DNA of 64,000 nt. Origin: Blattamonas nauphoetae. Lineage: Eukaryota > Preaxostyla > Oxymonadida. A program made the position numbers and the translations under genes. The notes beneath the pieces are model-generated. The model was not told the DNA's origin. It did not search any database and saw nothing but the letters and a program-made list of their open reading frames with translations. The stretch spans positions 1-64,000 of the forward strand of contig JARBJD010000066.1 in assembly GCA_033064195.1 (NCBI GenBank). The letters run 5' to 3'. Positions 10,882 through 21,414 of the stretch are shown here, one piece after another. The number at the start of each line of letters is the position of its first letter. Position 1 is the first letter of the stretch.

Positions 10882-11961
10882 TTAATACCAAGGAATCGGC
10901 TCGACATTGTTCGCACCAAAAAATGAAGCATATGGATCGAATCCATGTTGGGTATTGGGGAGAAACTCTTGTCGGAGGGTGAACAAAGACTGATCAAGCA
11001 CGTCATCAAATCCTTCCGAGTTCAGTGATCTGACGATTGTATTGTCTTGCTTGAAGATGTATGGGTCAAGTTCCCTCCAATCCCGCAGAATTGTAAGATA
11101 CGTATCGATGAAATTCCTGACAGAGTTTGAGCTGATGACTGATAATAAACTGGTGATACTGAGGGCTATGGGAAGCGACACGATAAAATCAGATGCTGGA
11201 GAATGAAATGTTGACATATCAATCAGAGAGAGGAAAAATTCCAGAAGCATATCTGCTGATTCGCTCTCCAAGACGAAATAGCGGTTTGAGCAGAGAGATC
11301 GAAGATATGCTTCTGAAGGGATGAGGACTTGCTCAAAGATTGCATCATTCATCTGAGATTGTCTGGATGAACCAGAAACGTCGAAAAATTCAGGAATGTT
11401 GGTTGAATAATGGACTGTTTTCAGAAGGCGCATGACACGATGGTGGAGACTCATCTCCAACGGCGGTGAGAGTGTGTGTGGTTGGAGGATATTCATGACA
11501 CCAGGGATCACATCATAATTGAGCATCTTCATCCTGTTGTCAGAAGAACAACGGGTCAACGTTGATTCCAAGATATCCAACGTAGATTCAACAATTCTGT
11601 GTTCAGACGAAGCAAGAAGTGACCAAAATGCTTCGATGAACCCAGTCACAGGATCGACATGATCAGGGACCAATCCAAACAGCAAAGTGTCGGCATGAAA
11701 AGTTGAGTTGTATGGAGAGATGGTCTGCAAGAAACCAACTGCCTTCGTCACAAGTGCATCATAAAAGGGATACACATCCTTCACCAAAGTGACGAGAGAT
11801 GTGAAGATTATTGAGGCTTCTTCAATAGAAAAATCTTTAGTTCCACTCCACTCTAAAAATGCAGGAGAATCTGAAACAATATTGAGAGAAATGAAGCACG
11901 CACTTAACGGTGTATCAATCTTAGAGGGTTTGGAAACCGTCATCTTTGTTGAAATTGTCAA
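10882..11961 (-). CDS. Oxymonad helical repeat-family protein A
   Basis: An intact 359-residue frame of a family with at least seven copies in this window. It has the family layout: an N-terminal element SPAFLEWSGTKDFSIEEAS, SLVTLVKDVYPFYDALV near residue 55, SLLASSEHRIVESTLDIL, IPGVMNILQPHTL, a mid segment FEQVLIPSEAYLRSLCSNR, and the C-terminal SEGFDDVLDQ. Predicted all-helical and perhaps armadillo-like; no membrane segment or signal peptide. This member is the most divergent of the complete ones. It lies 170 bp downstream of the alpha-tubulin-like gene on the same strand. Function unknown; proteins of this type are, to my knowledge, abundant and uncharacterised in Blattamonas. Confidence 0.75.
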   Translation of the reverse strand: MTISTKMTVSKPSKIDTPLSACFISLNIVSDSPAFLEWSGTKDFSIEEASIIFTSLVTLVKDVYPFYDALVTKAVGFLQTISPYNSTFHADTLLFGLVPDHVDPVTGFIEAFWSLLASSEHRIVESTLDILESTLTRCSSDNRMKMLNYDVIPGVMNILQPHTLSPPLEMSLHHRVMRLLKTVHYSTNIPEFFDVSGSSRQSQMNDAIFEQVLIPSEAYLRSLCSNRYFVLESESADMLLEFFLSLIDMSTFHSPASDFIVSLPIALSITSLLSVISSNSVRNFIDTYLTILRDWRELDPYIFKQDNTIVRSLNSEGFDDVLDQSLFTLRQEFLPNTQHGFDPYASFFGANNVEPIPWY

Positions 11962-12133
11962 GCAAGTTGATCAGACCATGATGACATTCAGAAAGTCACT
12001 CCACGAGGTTCATGAAGAAGAAAACAGAATCAAAAGAGATGAAAGATGAGGTAGAGGATGTGTACGAGATTCAGAAAGTGGTCCGTGAGTTTTCACAGAA
12101 CTTGGGAGGCGAACGACATTCCCGTTTTGATTC

Positions 12134-13477
12134 TCACCCATCTTGGAGTTCTTCTTCCTCATCCACTTCCTGTTCCACTTCACAATAGTCACCCACAAGG
12201 CGAGAAAGAGATTCGCGAGCTTCCACAAAGTCGGTCTCCTCAGCCCCATCATCCAAGAATCGTCCCAAATCCTCTTTCCTCCCCAATTTCTCGTCGAACT
12301 TCTCAACAATCCCAGAAAAGATCGGACGAAGGCCAGTGGTGTTGGCAAGCATGCATGCACTCCGTTGCCCAGAATACAAAGGACTGTCTGGTAATCTCGT
12401 CGGATGTCGATAATTCAGCCCAAACTTCATCCCAGTTGGAGCCCAATCAACAAAAGTCAGTAACTTCTTCAATCCCATGACAACACTTTGTCCAATATCT
12501 CTGGGGACGATGGCTCCACGAATCATGAATGTGGCTCCGAATATCTTGCCAGTTTTGTGATTGATCGTTGCAAGCTGGTTGGTGGGTGTGGGTAAAGAAA
12601 GAATTAGGTCTTCAACAGAATATTGATGGCATGTTCGATCGAATGAGCTGATCGGAGCAAATGATGTTGAGACGAAGGGAAAGCGCGGATATGGAACGAG
12701 ATTTGTTTGAAAATCTGCCAAAGTCGGGTGAAGATTCCCATCAAACCGAATGTCGGTCGTGACGGCTGAGATGGACTGAGTCAGAAGATGGTTCAGATCA
12801 TCCATCGTGGAAGTGGAGACGTAAGGATCCTTTTCGAAAATATCCCTCATCGCCGCGTTCTCATAAAGTGTGGTGACATGTGAAACTGTCTGAAGCGAGT
12901 TCATCGCCAGAAGAGTGTTGAATGCTTCAAATGAAGGAGATTGGGGTTGGGGTGAGGGAAGAACACAGAATGCCAGATTTTGCGATTTTTCAAATCGATC
13001 CAACAGTTCTTCGAGAAGTCGGGTGCCTAATCCTGAACCTGTCCCTCCCCCAATCGCGTGAAACAACATGAATCCTTCCAGATTCGAACAGCTTTCAGCC
13101 ATCTGACGAATAACGTCCAATGATTCCTCCAAAACGCTGTGGTTCGCACCTCCGAAAGAACCGAAGAATGTATTGTTTGTCGATCCTGTTTCAGAGATGA
13201 TCTGATCAGAAACGAAGAGATCCCGACATTGTCCGCTTCTGACTACATCTGTTGCTGTTGGTTCGAGATCAACTAAAAGAGCTCGAGGGTGATACTTTCC
13301 TTGGCTTGTTTCTTCAAATACTTTGTAAAAAGTCTCATCTTCGAGAGTTGGAATCGGTAGAAGTGGAGTGTGTGAACCGTTCAGGGTCATTTCGTGTTCT
13401 CTGCAGAAAAGTCGCCACATGGGATCTGACATCCGAATCCCTCCTTGTCCAACATGTAGAGAGATGCATTCTGACAT
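12134..13477 (-). CDS. Divergent alpha-tubulin-like protein
   Basis: 447 residues, the normal tubulin length, starting at MSECISLHVGQGG; an upstream Met would add 17 residues with no homology. Tubulin landmarks in order: N-terminal nucleotide loop HVGQGG, the signature GGGTGSG near residue 140, FDGNLHPTLADFQTNLVPYP (M-loop side), RGAIVPRDIG, FVDWAPTGMKFGLNYRHPT, and an acidic C-terminal tail rich in Glu. These match alpha-tubulin best. It is far more divergent than housekeeping alpha-tubulin: the C-terminal helix region contains SGIVEKFDEKLGRKEDLGRF in place of the usual motor-binding helix sequence. It would polymerise, if at all, in specialised microtubules. A C-terminal-only paralogue lies at 48735-49263. 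Divergent start with the gene on its right, about 30-140 bp apart. Confidence 0.85.
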   Translation of the reverse strand: MSECISLHVGQGGIRMSDPMWRLFCREHEMTLNGSHTPLLPIPTLEDETFYKVFEETSQGKYHPRALLVDLEPTATDVVRSGQCRDLFVSDQIISETGSTNNTFFGSFGGANHSVLEESLDVIRQMAESCSNLEGFMLFHAIGGGTGSGLGTRLLEELLDRFEKSQNLAFCVLPSPQPQSPSFEAFNTLLAMNSLQTVSHVTTLYENAAMRDIFEKDPYVSTSTMDDLNHLLTQSISAVTTDIRFDGNLHPTLADFQTNLVPYPRFPFVSTSFAPISSFDRTCHQYSVEDLILSLPTPTNQLATINHKTGKIFGATFMIRGAIVPRDIGQSVVMGLKKLLTFVDWAPTGMKFGLNYRHPTRLPDSPLYSGQRSACMLANTTGLRPIFSGIVEKFDEKLGRKEDLGRFLDDGAEETDFVEARESLSRLVGDYCEVEQEVDEEEELQDG

Positions 13478-13506
13478 TCGAGATTCAGTGATCGACAATC
13501 GATGGG

Positions 13507-14607
13507 ATGATCCACCACCAATTTTCACTGGAAGAAGGAATTGTTGTCACTCTGAACACATCAAATGATGACTGTCAGCATCTACCTTCAAATTCATCGA
13601 GCATTGTGAACGCAATGCAGGAACCTTTTCTGGTTTTCGATCCAACAACAGAATTGTCGTTTGACGAAAAATCGAGGATTTACTGTTCGCTCGTTACCCT
13701 TGTGAAAGCTGAATTCCCATTTGACGATGCACTTGAAGACAGAGCTGCCCAGTTTCTAAAGAGCGTCACCCCGAGGTTTGGCAAATTCTCCCTCTCTACG
13801 AAACTCGTGACTGACCTCGTTCCCTCTTCAACAGGATCACCTTCTGGCTTTGTGGAAAGCATTTTCACTCTTTTATCATCTCCCCACTCGACTCTGGTTG
13901 CAGCAACGCTGTCCCTCCTTCGAACAACAACTTGGAATTTATCAACACAATTTCAATGTAGACTCGTGGAATCTGATATCATTACAAATGCCTTAGCGAC
14001 TGTTCAACCTCATACACTGCCCATAACAGGATTTGAGGAGACACACAGCTATCTTATCAGAATCATCGATCTTTTCGTCGACCTCGCATCTGCATCATCT
14101 CTCAGAAACCTTCGCGTCACCACTGCAGCTATCGACAAATCCAACCATCGTGAAATGATCTTTCAGAAGGTCGTGACCCCTTCGTCTCCATTTGTGACAT
14201 TTCTGATCACGAATCGAAACAGCATCGATGGAGACTTCTTCGAGTCTTTCATGTATCTCTTGAACACGTTCATTAAAATCGCCCCATTCCATCTCCCAAC
14301 ATTGGAGTTTGTTCTCGTATCTCCGATTGTGATGGCATTCTCAAGTTGTCTCTCGTTCGTCGAAGATGATAATGATCTCTTGATGATTCTCACCAGCATC
14401 AACAATTCGCTGCCTGAATGGAAGAAAGAAGGCCGAGAAGTGGTCCAATATGGAAAACGGATGATGCAAGCTCTGTTTTCGGAAGGATTCGAAAACACAC
14501 TCGAACAGATTCTGATACACGAAACGAGCGAATATTCTGGTTTCCGTCTAGTGGACGAGTGTCACGCAATCTCACAATTGCTGGGAGTGAATGTGAAGAA
14601 GCTGTGA
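13507..14607 (+). CDS. Oxymonad helical repeat-family protein B
   Basis: An intact 366-residue frame, the best-preserved family member. Landmarks: EPFLVFDPTTELSFDEKSRI, SLVTLVKAEFPFDDALEDRA, LVPSSTGSPSGFVESIFTLL, SSPHSTLVAATLSLL, the SD-ATVQPHTLP element, VTPSSPFVTFLITNR, FHLPTLEFVLVSPIVMAFSS, and SEGFENTLEQ near the C end. Starts at 13507 or, more in line with paralogues, at the Met before QEPFL (13615). It is the first unit of a three-unit tandem duplication that includes about 1-1.3 kb of downstream sequence. All-helical, cytosolic-looking. Function unknown. Confidence 0.8.
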   Translation: MIHHQFSLEEGIVVTLNTSNDDCQHLPSNSSSIVNAMQEPFLVFDPTTELSFDEKSRIYCSLVTLVKAEFPFDDALEDRAAQFLKSVTPRFGKFSLSTKLVTDLVPSSTGSPSGFVESIFTLLSSPHSTLVAATLSLLRTTTWNLSTQFQCRLVESDIITNALATVQPHTLPITGFEETHSYLIRIIDLFVDLASASSLRNLRVTTAAIDKSNHREMIFQKVVTPSSPFVTFLITNRNSIDGDFFESFMYLLNTFIKIAPFHLPTLEFVLVSPIVMAFSSCLSFVEDDNDLLMILTSINNSLPEWKKEGREVVQYGKRMMQALFSEGFENTLEQILIHETSEYSGFRLVDECHAISQLLGVNVKKL

Positions 14608-15810
14608 TGGATTGCTTCTCAAATGACGCGTCGAAGCTGCCTCTCGAATGGCTCCAACTTATTTCTGCGGACTCTCCTCGGATGTTGGGAATACTTTGAT
14701 TGCTGGTGCGGACGAACAGATTCTAATCTCGCTTCCAATCGTCAAGAATTGGTTTGCTCTGTAAGGTTCGTCGTTCTCAACGCGGCTGTCTTTGACTGTC
14801 ACATCGTTAACCGTCCTCTCTCCAAACTATTCCTTGCATCCCTGAACCACACATTGTAACCAGATTATCTTTCCCAATCTCGACTTTTGGAGCATCTCAC
14901 AATCCCATCACATCTCTCTCGTCGAAATTGGATGTTACCCGCATTCCCGCCCTTCCGCAGCTATCCACGATTTGATTTCATGATCATGCTGCTCGTTGAC
15001 TATCCTCTCAGTCAGTTGTCTCGTTCCTGGAGCCGAGGCACAAACAGCCGTCCAAAATCAGTGAATCAAAGCAACTCCAGACGACACTGTTAGTCATCAT
15101 CGGGTTTACTCTGCATGATCCATCATCAGAGATAGAACATCTTGTTGCGCAACTAATTCCGGCCGTTCGAAAACGAGCTCACGTCCGAAACCAAAAGGAC
15201 GGTAAACTGAACCCGCGATTCTTGTTCTGACGTTGATTCTGGAGAATACCCAAGTTGGATAGTCAATGAATGGAAAAGAAAGGATCGGATAAGCCCAAGG
15301 AGGCGCTGTTTAGATGGCTATTTTGGAAGTCTCAATGATCACTCGATTTCTCGCCATTTGGACTGTGCATGCGTTGATTCGCTGTTCCCGACGATGAGGA
15401 ACCCCATCATGCCAACACTCCTCCAAACGAGCTCTCTTCTCGACACTGTAGTCTCTCTCTTCAGATCGCCGTCCATTCATCTCCAAACGATGGAATGGAC
15501 TCCACAACACCGCTTGCACAATCGGAACTGGAATGGACAGCCATCTCGTTCCTCTGCTGGATTGAGGGTGAACTCCATCGCTCGTCGACTGATCCGACCA
15601 AACGCACTCCCGCCACTCGACTCAACTCTGTCGACACGCACTAGCGTCTTTGATGTTTTCAACATCGTTGGAGAGGCGGAAAGCAGATGTGGACTGAGAA
15701 ACGCTCGACGAAAGGCCAACATGCCAGACAGGAACATATTTGTTATCGTTGATGAATCATTTCATTATTCTGTTCGTCTTGATTGCATTCCAAAGAACAA
15801 ATCTTGAATT
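14608..15810 (+). repeat. Downstream part of tandem unit 1 (decayed)
   Basis: Sequence after the family B stop is repeated after family C (17811 onward) and family D (20545 onward): ...ACAGATTCT..., TTTGACTGTCAC..., then CCAGATTATCTTTCCCAATC (14858 onward). Short frames there are out of step between copies, so it is a co-duplicated, decayed gene or untranslated segment. Around 15700-15840 the sequence matches the region just before family D (AGACAGGAACA...), showing a full repeating unit of about 2-2.3 kb before later insertions. Confidence 0.6.
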
Positions 15811-17810
15811 GTGCATGAAGTTTGTTTGGACTCTCTGAATCACGATCAATGGGATGATCCATCTCACCTTTCAATGAACGACGAAGCTGTTGCTTTGAGC
15901 TCCTCCACTGATGTCTCTTTGAGTGATACTTCCGAATCACCTTCAACTGTAAAGCCTGAAGAAGAACCATTCCTCGATTTCGATCCAAAGACAGAATTGT
16001 CGTTTGAAGACTTATCAAAGATTTACAATTCACTTGTTGCCCTGGTGAAAGCAGGATATCCTTTTGACAAAGCACTTCAGGACAAAGCTGTCCAATTTTT
16101 GGAAAGTCTCGACCCGACTTGGGACAAGGATCTTAAAGAGAAACTGGCCCTCAAACTCGTTCCCACTTCAGATGGATCGCCTTCTGGATTTATTGCGAGC
16201 ATTGTCACTCTATTGTCATCTCCACACTCGACTGTTGTGACTTCAGCGTTGTCATTCCTCTTCAATGTCACAGTTCTGTCATCACCTGCAATCCAATGTC
16301 CTCTAGTGGACTCAGATCTCATCAGCAATGTCTTAGCGATTCTTCAACCTCACACACTGCAAATGTCAGGAAATGAAGATATATTCGGCGAACTTTTCCG
16401 AATCGTCGGATATTGTGGCGATCTCGCCTCTCCATCATCTCTCAGCAACTTTGGCATCACTGCTGCAGTCGACAAATCGAACTATCGTGAAATGATCTTT
16501 CGGAAGGTCGTTCTTCCATCCTCTCAATTTGTGACATTTTTGATCTCGAATCGATACATACTCAATGGAGACTTGCTCAAGTCCTTCATGATGCTATTGG
16601 ACATGTTCATTAAAGTAGGCCCATTTCATCGTCCGACATTGGAGTTTGTCCTCGCTTCTCCGATTGCGATGGCATTCTCAAGTTGTCCCAATAATTTTGA
16701 AAAGAGCCAAAACACTATGGATGGTTTCACTTTTTTTATTTTTCTCCAAATTCTTAAAATCACTCAAATATGATGGAAAAGGGGTTTGTTTCGAAATTGA
16801 GCTTCGATCGTGACGAGAAACGACACTTTTTTGAAACGCCAATTGAACACATTTATTGTTTCAAAAACAGATGAGAGAAGATCATGAGGTGAGACAATGT
16901 GAAAAAAGAAGGTTCTACAATGGAGAGTACGGATAAGATGTATTGTGAAGAAATAGAGGCAAAATACTCAATAGTCTCGAAAATGCTCTATTGCACTTGA
17001 ATTATCAGTTGAAATTAGATTTCTGCATGAACCCAGGAGTACAAGTATTTTTCTTGAATTGGACACATGTTTGCACCCATCTGGCAAGATCATCATCGAT
17101 CGTGTCCTGAACACTCCTTTCCTTTGTCTATCTGAAATTATGAGAGATAATTGAGAACAAACAGGTTTTATATGTCTGTTTGACACTGGTGAAGAGACAT
17201 TGGGACATCATTATCTTAATCTCCAAGAGTAACCGTCATGGAAAAAGAGAATCCGCTTTCAGGTGCTACGAGTTTCAAAGAAAGTGAAAAGAGCACACCC
17301 GATCTTCACACATGTGACTTGATGTACATCGATCTGAGTGGAACGCAGTTTATCAAAGGTGGAGCAGTGAGGTCACAATGAAGGTTGGAGAGTCAGTGCT
17401 TGAAAAGAGGATGTGTAGAAACGAAGTTTTGAGAGAAGATATCCGTGGAGATTGAGGACTTTAATCTGTTCCTGGAACAAGAATAGACAGAATTTGATAG
17501 AAAGACCAGTGAAACGGATGGATTCTTTCAAAATTATTGGGACAGTTGTCTTTCGATCGTTGAAGATGACTACGATCTCCGGGTGATCATCAGTCTCTTC
17601 ACCGACTCACTCAGAGAATGGAAGATATACGAAGCAGAAGCGGCACAATCTGGGAAACGGATCTTGCAAGCTCTTTTTTCGGAAGGCTTCGAAGACACGC
17701 TCGAACAGATGACGATGAACGAAAGGGAAAGTTATGATGGCAACGACATGGTTGAATATTGTCACTCAATCTCGAAAGTGTTGGGATCGAATGTGAAAAG
17801 GCCGCAGTGA
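15811..17810 (+). pseudogene. Helical family gene C, split by transposon
   Basis: The first part (to 16684) encodes EPFLDFDPKTELSFEDLSKI, SLVALVKAGYPFDKAL, LVPTSDGSPSGFIASIVTLL, LQPHTLQMSGNED and FHRPTLEFVLASPIAMAFSS. An 859-bp element then intervenes, and the family sequence resumes at 17548 (SIVEDDYDLRVI, SLREWKIYEAEAAQSGKR, ALFSEGFEDTLEQM, LGSNVKRPQ). The coding sequence is otherwise well preserved, so the insertion looks young relative to the duplication. Unless the element is spliced out, the product would be truncated by about 90 residues. Second unit of the tandem array. Confidence 0.75.
16685..17543. mobile_element. 859-bp TIR element, 4-bp duplication
   Basis: Ends are inverted repeats GTCCCAATAATTTTGAAA / TTTCAAAATTATTGGGAC. 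The sequence AGTT flanks both sides (16681-16684 and 17544-17547) and occurs once in uninterrupted paralogues (TTCTCAAGTTGTCT). The TIRs are 18 bp and nearly perfect. No coding capacity is seen inside; AT-rich. Non-autonomous; superfamily not assignable from a 4-bp duplication alone. Confidence 0.78.
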
Positions 17811-18944
17811 TTGCTTCTCAAATGACAGTCCCAATCAACCTTCTCGAATGACTCCAACTCATTTCTGTGGACTCTCATCGGATGTTCTGAATGATCTGAT
17901 TGCTGATGCAGACGAACAGATTCTGGGATGGCCTCCAATCGTCAAGAAATGGTTCGCTGTTTTGGGTTCGTCGTTCTCAACGCAGCTGTCTTTGACTGTC
18001 ACGTCGTCGACCATCATCTCTCCAAACTATTTCTGGCGTCCCTGAACGATGCATTGTGACCTGATTATCTTTCCCAATCTCGACTTTTGGAGCATCTCAG
18101 AATAACATCTCGTTTTTCTCGTCGAAGTGGGATGCACCCCACATTCCCACCATTTCAAGGCCGATCACTATCTGTTTGAGGTATGTTCATCGTTTTTGTG
18201 CTTCTTGTGTCAGTGCCATCAGCGATTGCTGTGATTTGTTCATTTTCCGTCATCCTCCTTTCCCTGTCTTCCATTCATCCATTTTTTCTCCTATTCTCCC
18301 ATCCCATGTCGCAGCGTTAATTGGGCCTTGTCGACAAATGCGCACATTCGTTCATGTAGTCGATTTGTCGTTCGTCACTTCCAACCCAACCAGACAAGTC
18401 TAGAGTTGCACTGTTGTCATTTTCTGATATTGAACCTGACTTCGATTAATCATGGTTGGATTACCTTGCCCTTATTCTGTCCTCCTTCCTCAATTTCTCG
18501 CTTTTCTGAACACGAACTCCATTTCAATGGACTGGACTGGATCGTTCTTGAACACAGTCCCACTCGCGCCCAATTGTTTGAAGCTGCCATTTTCGGAGTA
18601 ATGATGCACTTCTCGTTTCTTCGCCTCGAACAGGAATCGTCGACTCACTTTTTATCCGTCAAACACACTCTCAACTCTCCACCGTTCACGATTCGAAAAT
18701 ATTGGCTTCACATTCTTCGTTGTTTGCTGTCGGAAGGTGAACAGACTGGATGTGCGGACATCCGCTGAGATATTCTCGACGAGAGTGCAACAAGCCAGAC
18801 AGGAACAGATTCGTTGCCAATGATGATTCATGTCATTCTTCTCTTCATCTTGATTGAACTGTTTCGAGTAATTCGTGCATCGTGCTACTGGTTCGATGCT
18901 AAACGCTGGGCGATGTCCAATGGGATGATCTGTCTCGCTATTCC
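17811..18944 (+). repeat. Downstream part of tandem unit 2 (decayed)
   Basis: Closely matches 14608-15810 and 20545-20920 (for example GATGTTCTGAATGATCTGAT and GACGAACAGATTCTG). No intact gene; scattered short frames only. It ends in the sequence that precedes the next family gene. Confidence 0.55.
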
Positions 18945-20544
18945 ATGGGAAACGCGCCATCTCGTTCGACAACATCTTTCGATGCCTCGTCAACTTTCTC
19001 GCAGGACTCCCATTCAACTGTGACCACTTTGCAAGAACCATTCCTGGATTTAACCATCAACTCGTCATTGACATTTGAGAACAAATCAACCATTTACCGC
19101 TCGCTTGTTGCCCTTGTGAAAGTGGAATACCCGTTCGACATCGAACTTCAAGACAGAGCTGTCCGATTCTTGAAGATCCTCGAACCATGGTGCGACCGTG
19201 AATATACATCGAAACTCATCACTGAACTCGTTCCCTCTTCAGCCGGATCTCCAGACGGCTTTGTGGAGAGCATTGTAACTCTTCTATCATCTCCCCACTC
19301 GACTGTAGTTGAGGCAGCGTTGTCGTTCGTTCGAGAAACACTTTTCTTTTCAACCACACCAATTCGATGTCACATCACCAGGCATCTGAGTAGTCCCATC
19401 AAAATAGGTAAAACTGGGATCAATTGATGTCAGTGCCTAAATTTGGACTGAGATCAAATTTCAACTCTTTTCCTTTGAGATTTTCTCATTATCACTTCAT
19501 TAATCATGTTCAATTCACTTCTTGTTTTCACATAATGCTCTTCAATATTTCAGACAGCTCTTATTTCCCAAAAACACGCACGATCACAATCACCAACACT
19601 TCTTTTTTCGATGTATTCCCTTCATTGACTTTAGTCAGTGAGAAAAAACCATCAAAGAAGACATAATAACGCATTATCGACTTGTTTTAATAATTATTGT
19701 TGTAGAACAAACTGAAACAGCAGCACCCAAAGTTTGCATTTTCATGATCTATGAAGTGACCATTTTCCTTTTTACTTTTTTTTCCATTCAAATATCATAT
19801 ATAAGAAGACTTTTTTGAAATGAAAGAAACGAAATGGTATTGTAGGTATTTAGTGGGATCAGATCCGACTGGGATCACTGGGATCAAATCAGAAGCCTGC
19901 ACATCACTGAATCAGATCTCATCGCCAAAGTTCTGACGACTCTCCAGCCTCACACACTGCAATTTTCAGGAAATGAAGAGATCATCAGACATTTGATCAC
20001 AATTATCACATATTGTGTCGACCTCGCATCTGCATCATCTCTCAGTGGCCTTGGCATCACTGATGCAGCGGACACATTCAGCCTTCGTGAAATGATCCTT
20101 CGGAAGGTTGCGCTCCCATCGTCTCAATTTGTGACATTTCTGATCGTAAATCGACACAACTTCAATGGAGGCTTGGCAATCACCTACATGCATTTATTGC
20201 ACATTCTCATTCAAATCAGTCTATTTCATCGTCCAACATTGGAGTTTGTTGTCGCATCACCGATTGTGATGGGATTTTCAAGTTCTCTCTCTTTCATCGA
20301 AAATGATCTTGTTCTCTGGAGTCCTCTCATGGACATCAACCATTCGCTGAAAGAATGGAAGAACGAAGGCCCAGAAGTGGCCCAAACTGCGAGACGGATC
20401 ATCCAAGCACTGTTTTCGGAAGGCTTCGAAGACACACTCGAACAGACGCTGAAGCACGACAGGGACGGAGATCACGGTCGCTCCGTTGTTTATATGTCTC
20501 ACACAATTTCGAAATCTCTGGGATCGAATGTGACGAGGCTGTGA
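18945..20544 (+). pseudogene. Helical family gene D, split by hAT MITE
   Basis: Begins MGNAPSRSTTSFDASS, then EPFLDLTINSSLTFENKSTI, SLVALVKVEYPFDIELQDRA, LVPSSAGSPDGFVESIVTLL. Coding sequence is interrupted at codons RCHIT by a 521-bp MITE with an 8-bp duplication (CACATCAC), and resumes immediately with ESDLIAKVLTTLQPHTLQFS, then FHRPTLEFVVASPIVMGFSS, LKEWKNEGPEVAQTARR, ALFSEGFEDTLEQ, LGSNVTRL. The N-terminal MGNAPS could be myristoylated. Third unit of the tandem array. The insertion would end the protein after about 145 family residues. Confidence 0.78.
19379..19899. mobile_element. hAT-type MITE, copy 2
   Basis: 521 bp, near-identical to 2396-2907 and in the same orientation, bounded by the 8-bp duplication CACATCAC (19371-19378, 19900-19907). 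Ends CAGGCATCTG / CAGGCTTCTG inverted. Differs from copy 1 mainly by extra bases in homopolymer runs. Confidence 0.9.
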
Positions 20545-21009
20545 CAGGTTGACTCTCAAATGACGCATCCAAGCCGCTTCTCTCGAATGACTCCACACCC
20601 TTTTTTGTGGACTCTCATCGGATGTTCTGAATGATCTGATTGCTGATGCAGACGAACAGATTCTGAGATGGCCTCCAATCGTCCAGAAATGGTTTGCTCA
20701 TTTGAGTTGGTCGTTCTCAACCCGACTGTCTTTGATTGTCACGTCGTCAACCGTCCTCTCTCCAAACAATTCCTCGTATCCCTGAACGGCACATTGTGAC
20801 CAGATTATCTTTCCCAATCTCGATTTTTGGACCATCTCAAAACATGTCTCGTTTTTACTCGTCGAAATGGGATGTGCCCCACATTCTGGCCATCCCACAG
20901 CCACCCACGATTTGGTTGAGGTGTGTTCTGCTATTTTCGAATTGATATCTTCAGATCATCCGCCTTTTATTCAGTTTTTTTTATTTACTGCAATCATCTT
21001 CTCCCACAC
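20545..21009 (+). repeat. Downstream part of tandem unit 3 (decayed)
   Basis: Third copy of the segment that follows family genes B and C, again without a stable reading frame. It ends at about 20,930, where sequence for a different family member begins. Confidence 0.5.
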
Positions 21010-21414
21010 TATTCAGACCGACAATCAATCCGAGATATGGTGTTACATGAAGTGTTGATCCCACTGGAACCATCTCTGGTCCAGATCAGTCGCTATCATC
21101 GTCTCATCTCATGGAATGATGAATACCAAACCACATTGCAGCTGCTGTCCAATATCTATGAGACACGTGCATTGCACAAACCAACATTGTTTTTTATTCG
21201 TTTTTCTTGCATCCCAATGGTCTTCCAGTCACTGCTATCAAATGTGGAAGACGGAAGCGTCAACGACCACGTCTTCAGGCTCATGTCCGAACGTATCACC
21301 GACTGGAAGTTCAATGCTGGCAAATCTTGGCTCAGGAGGACAATATTGTTGCAGACACTGGAACAGGAAGGGTTCAGACATAACCTCGATCAAACACTGG
21401 TTCACGACAAATAA
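21010..21414 (+). pseudogene. Helical family member E, 5'-truncated
   Basis: Encodes the C-terminal part only: QSIRDMVLHEVLIPLEPSL, HKPTLFFIRFSCIPMVFQSL, ERITDWKFNAGKSWLRR, LEQEGFRHNLDQTLVHDK. Closest relative in the window is the gene at 47560-48574 (DVMLHEVLIPLDTYL, SHIPMIFQSL, LRTLEQTGLFDQLDQ). No family N-terminal half is seen immediately upstream; an unusual spliced form cannot be excluded. Confidence 0.55.
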
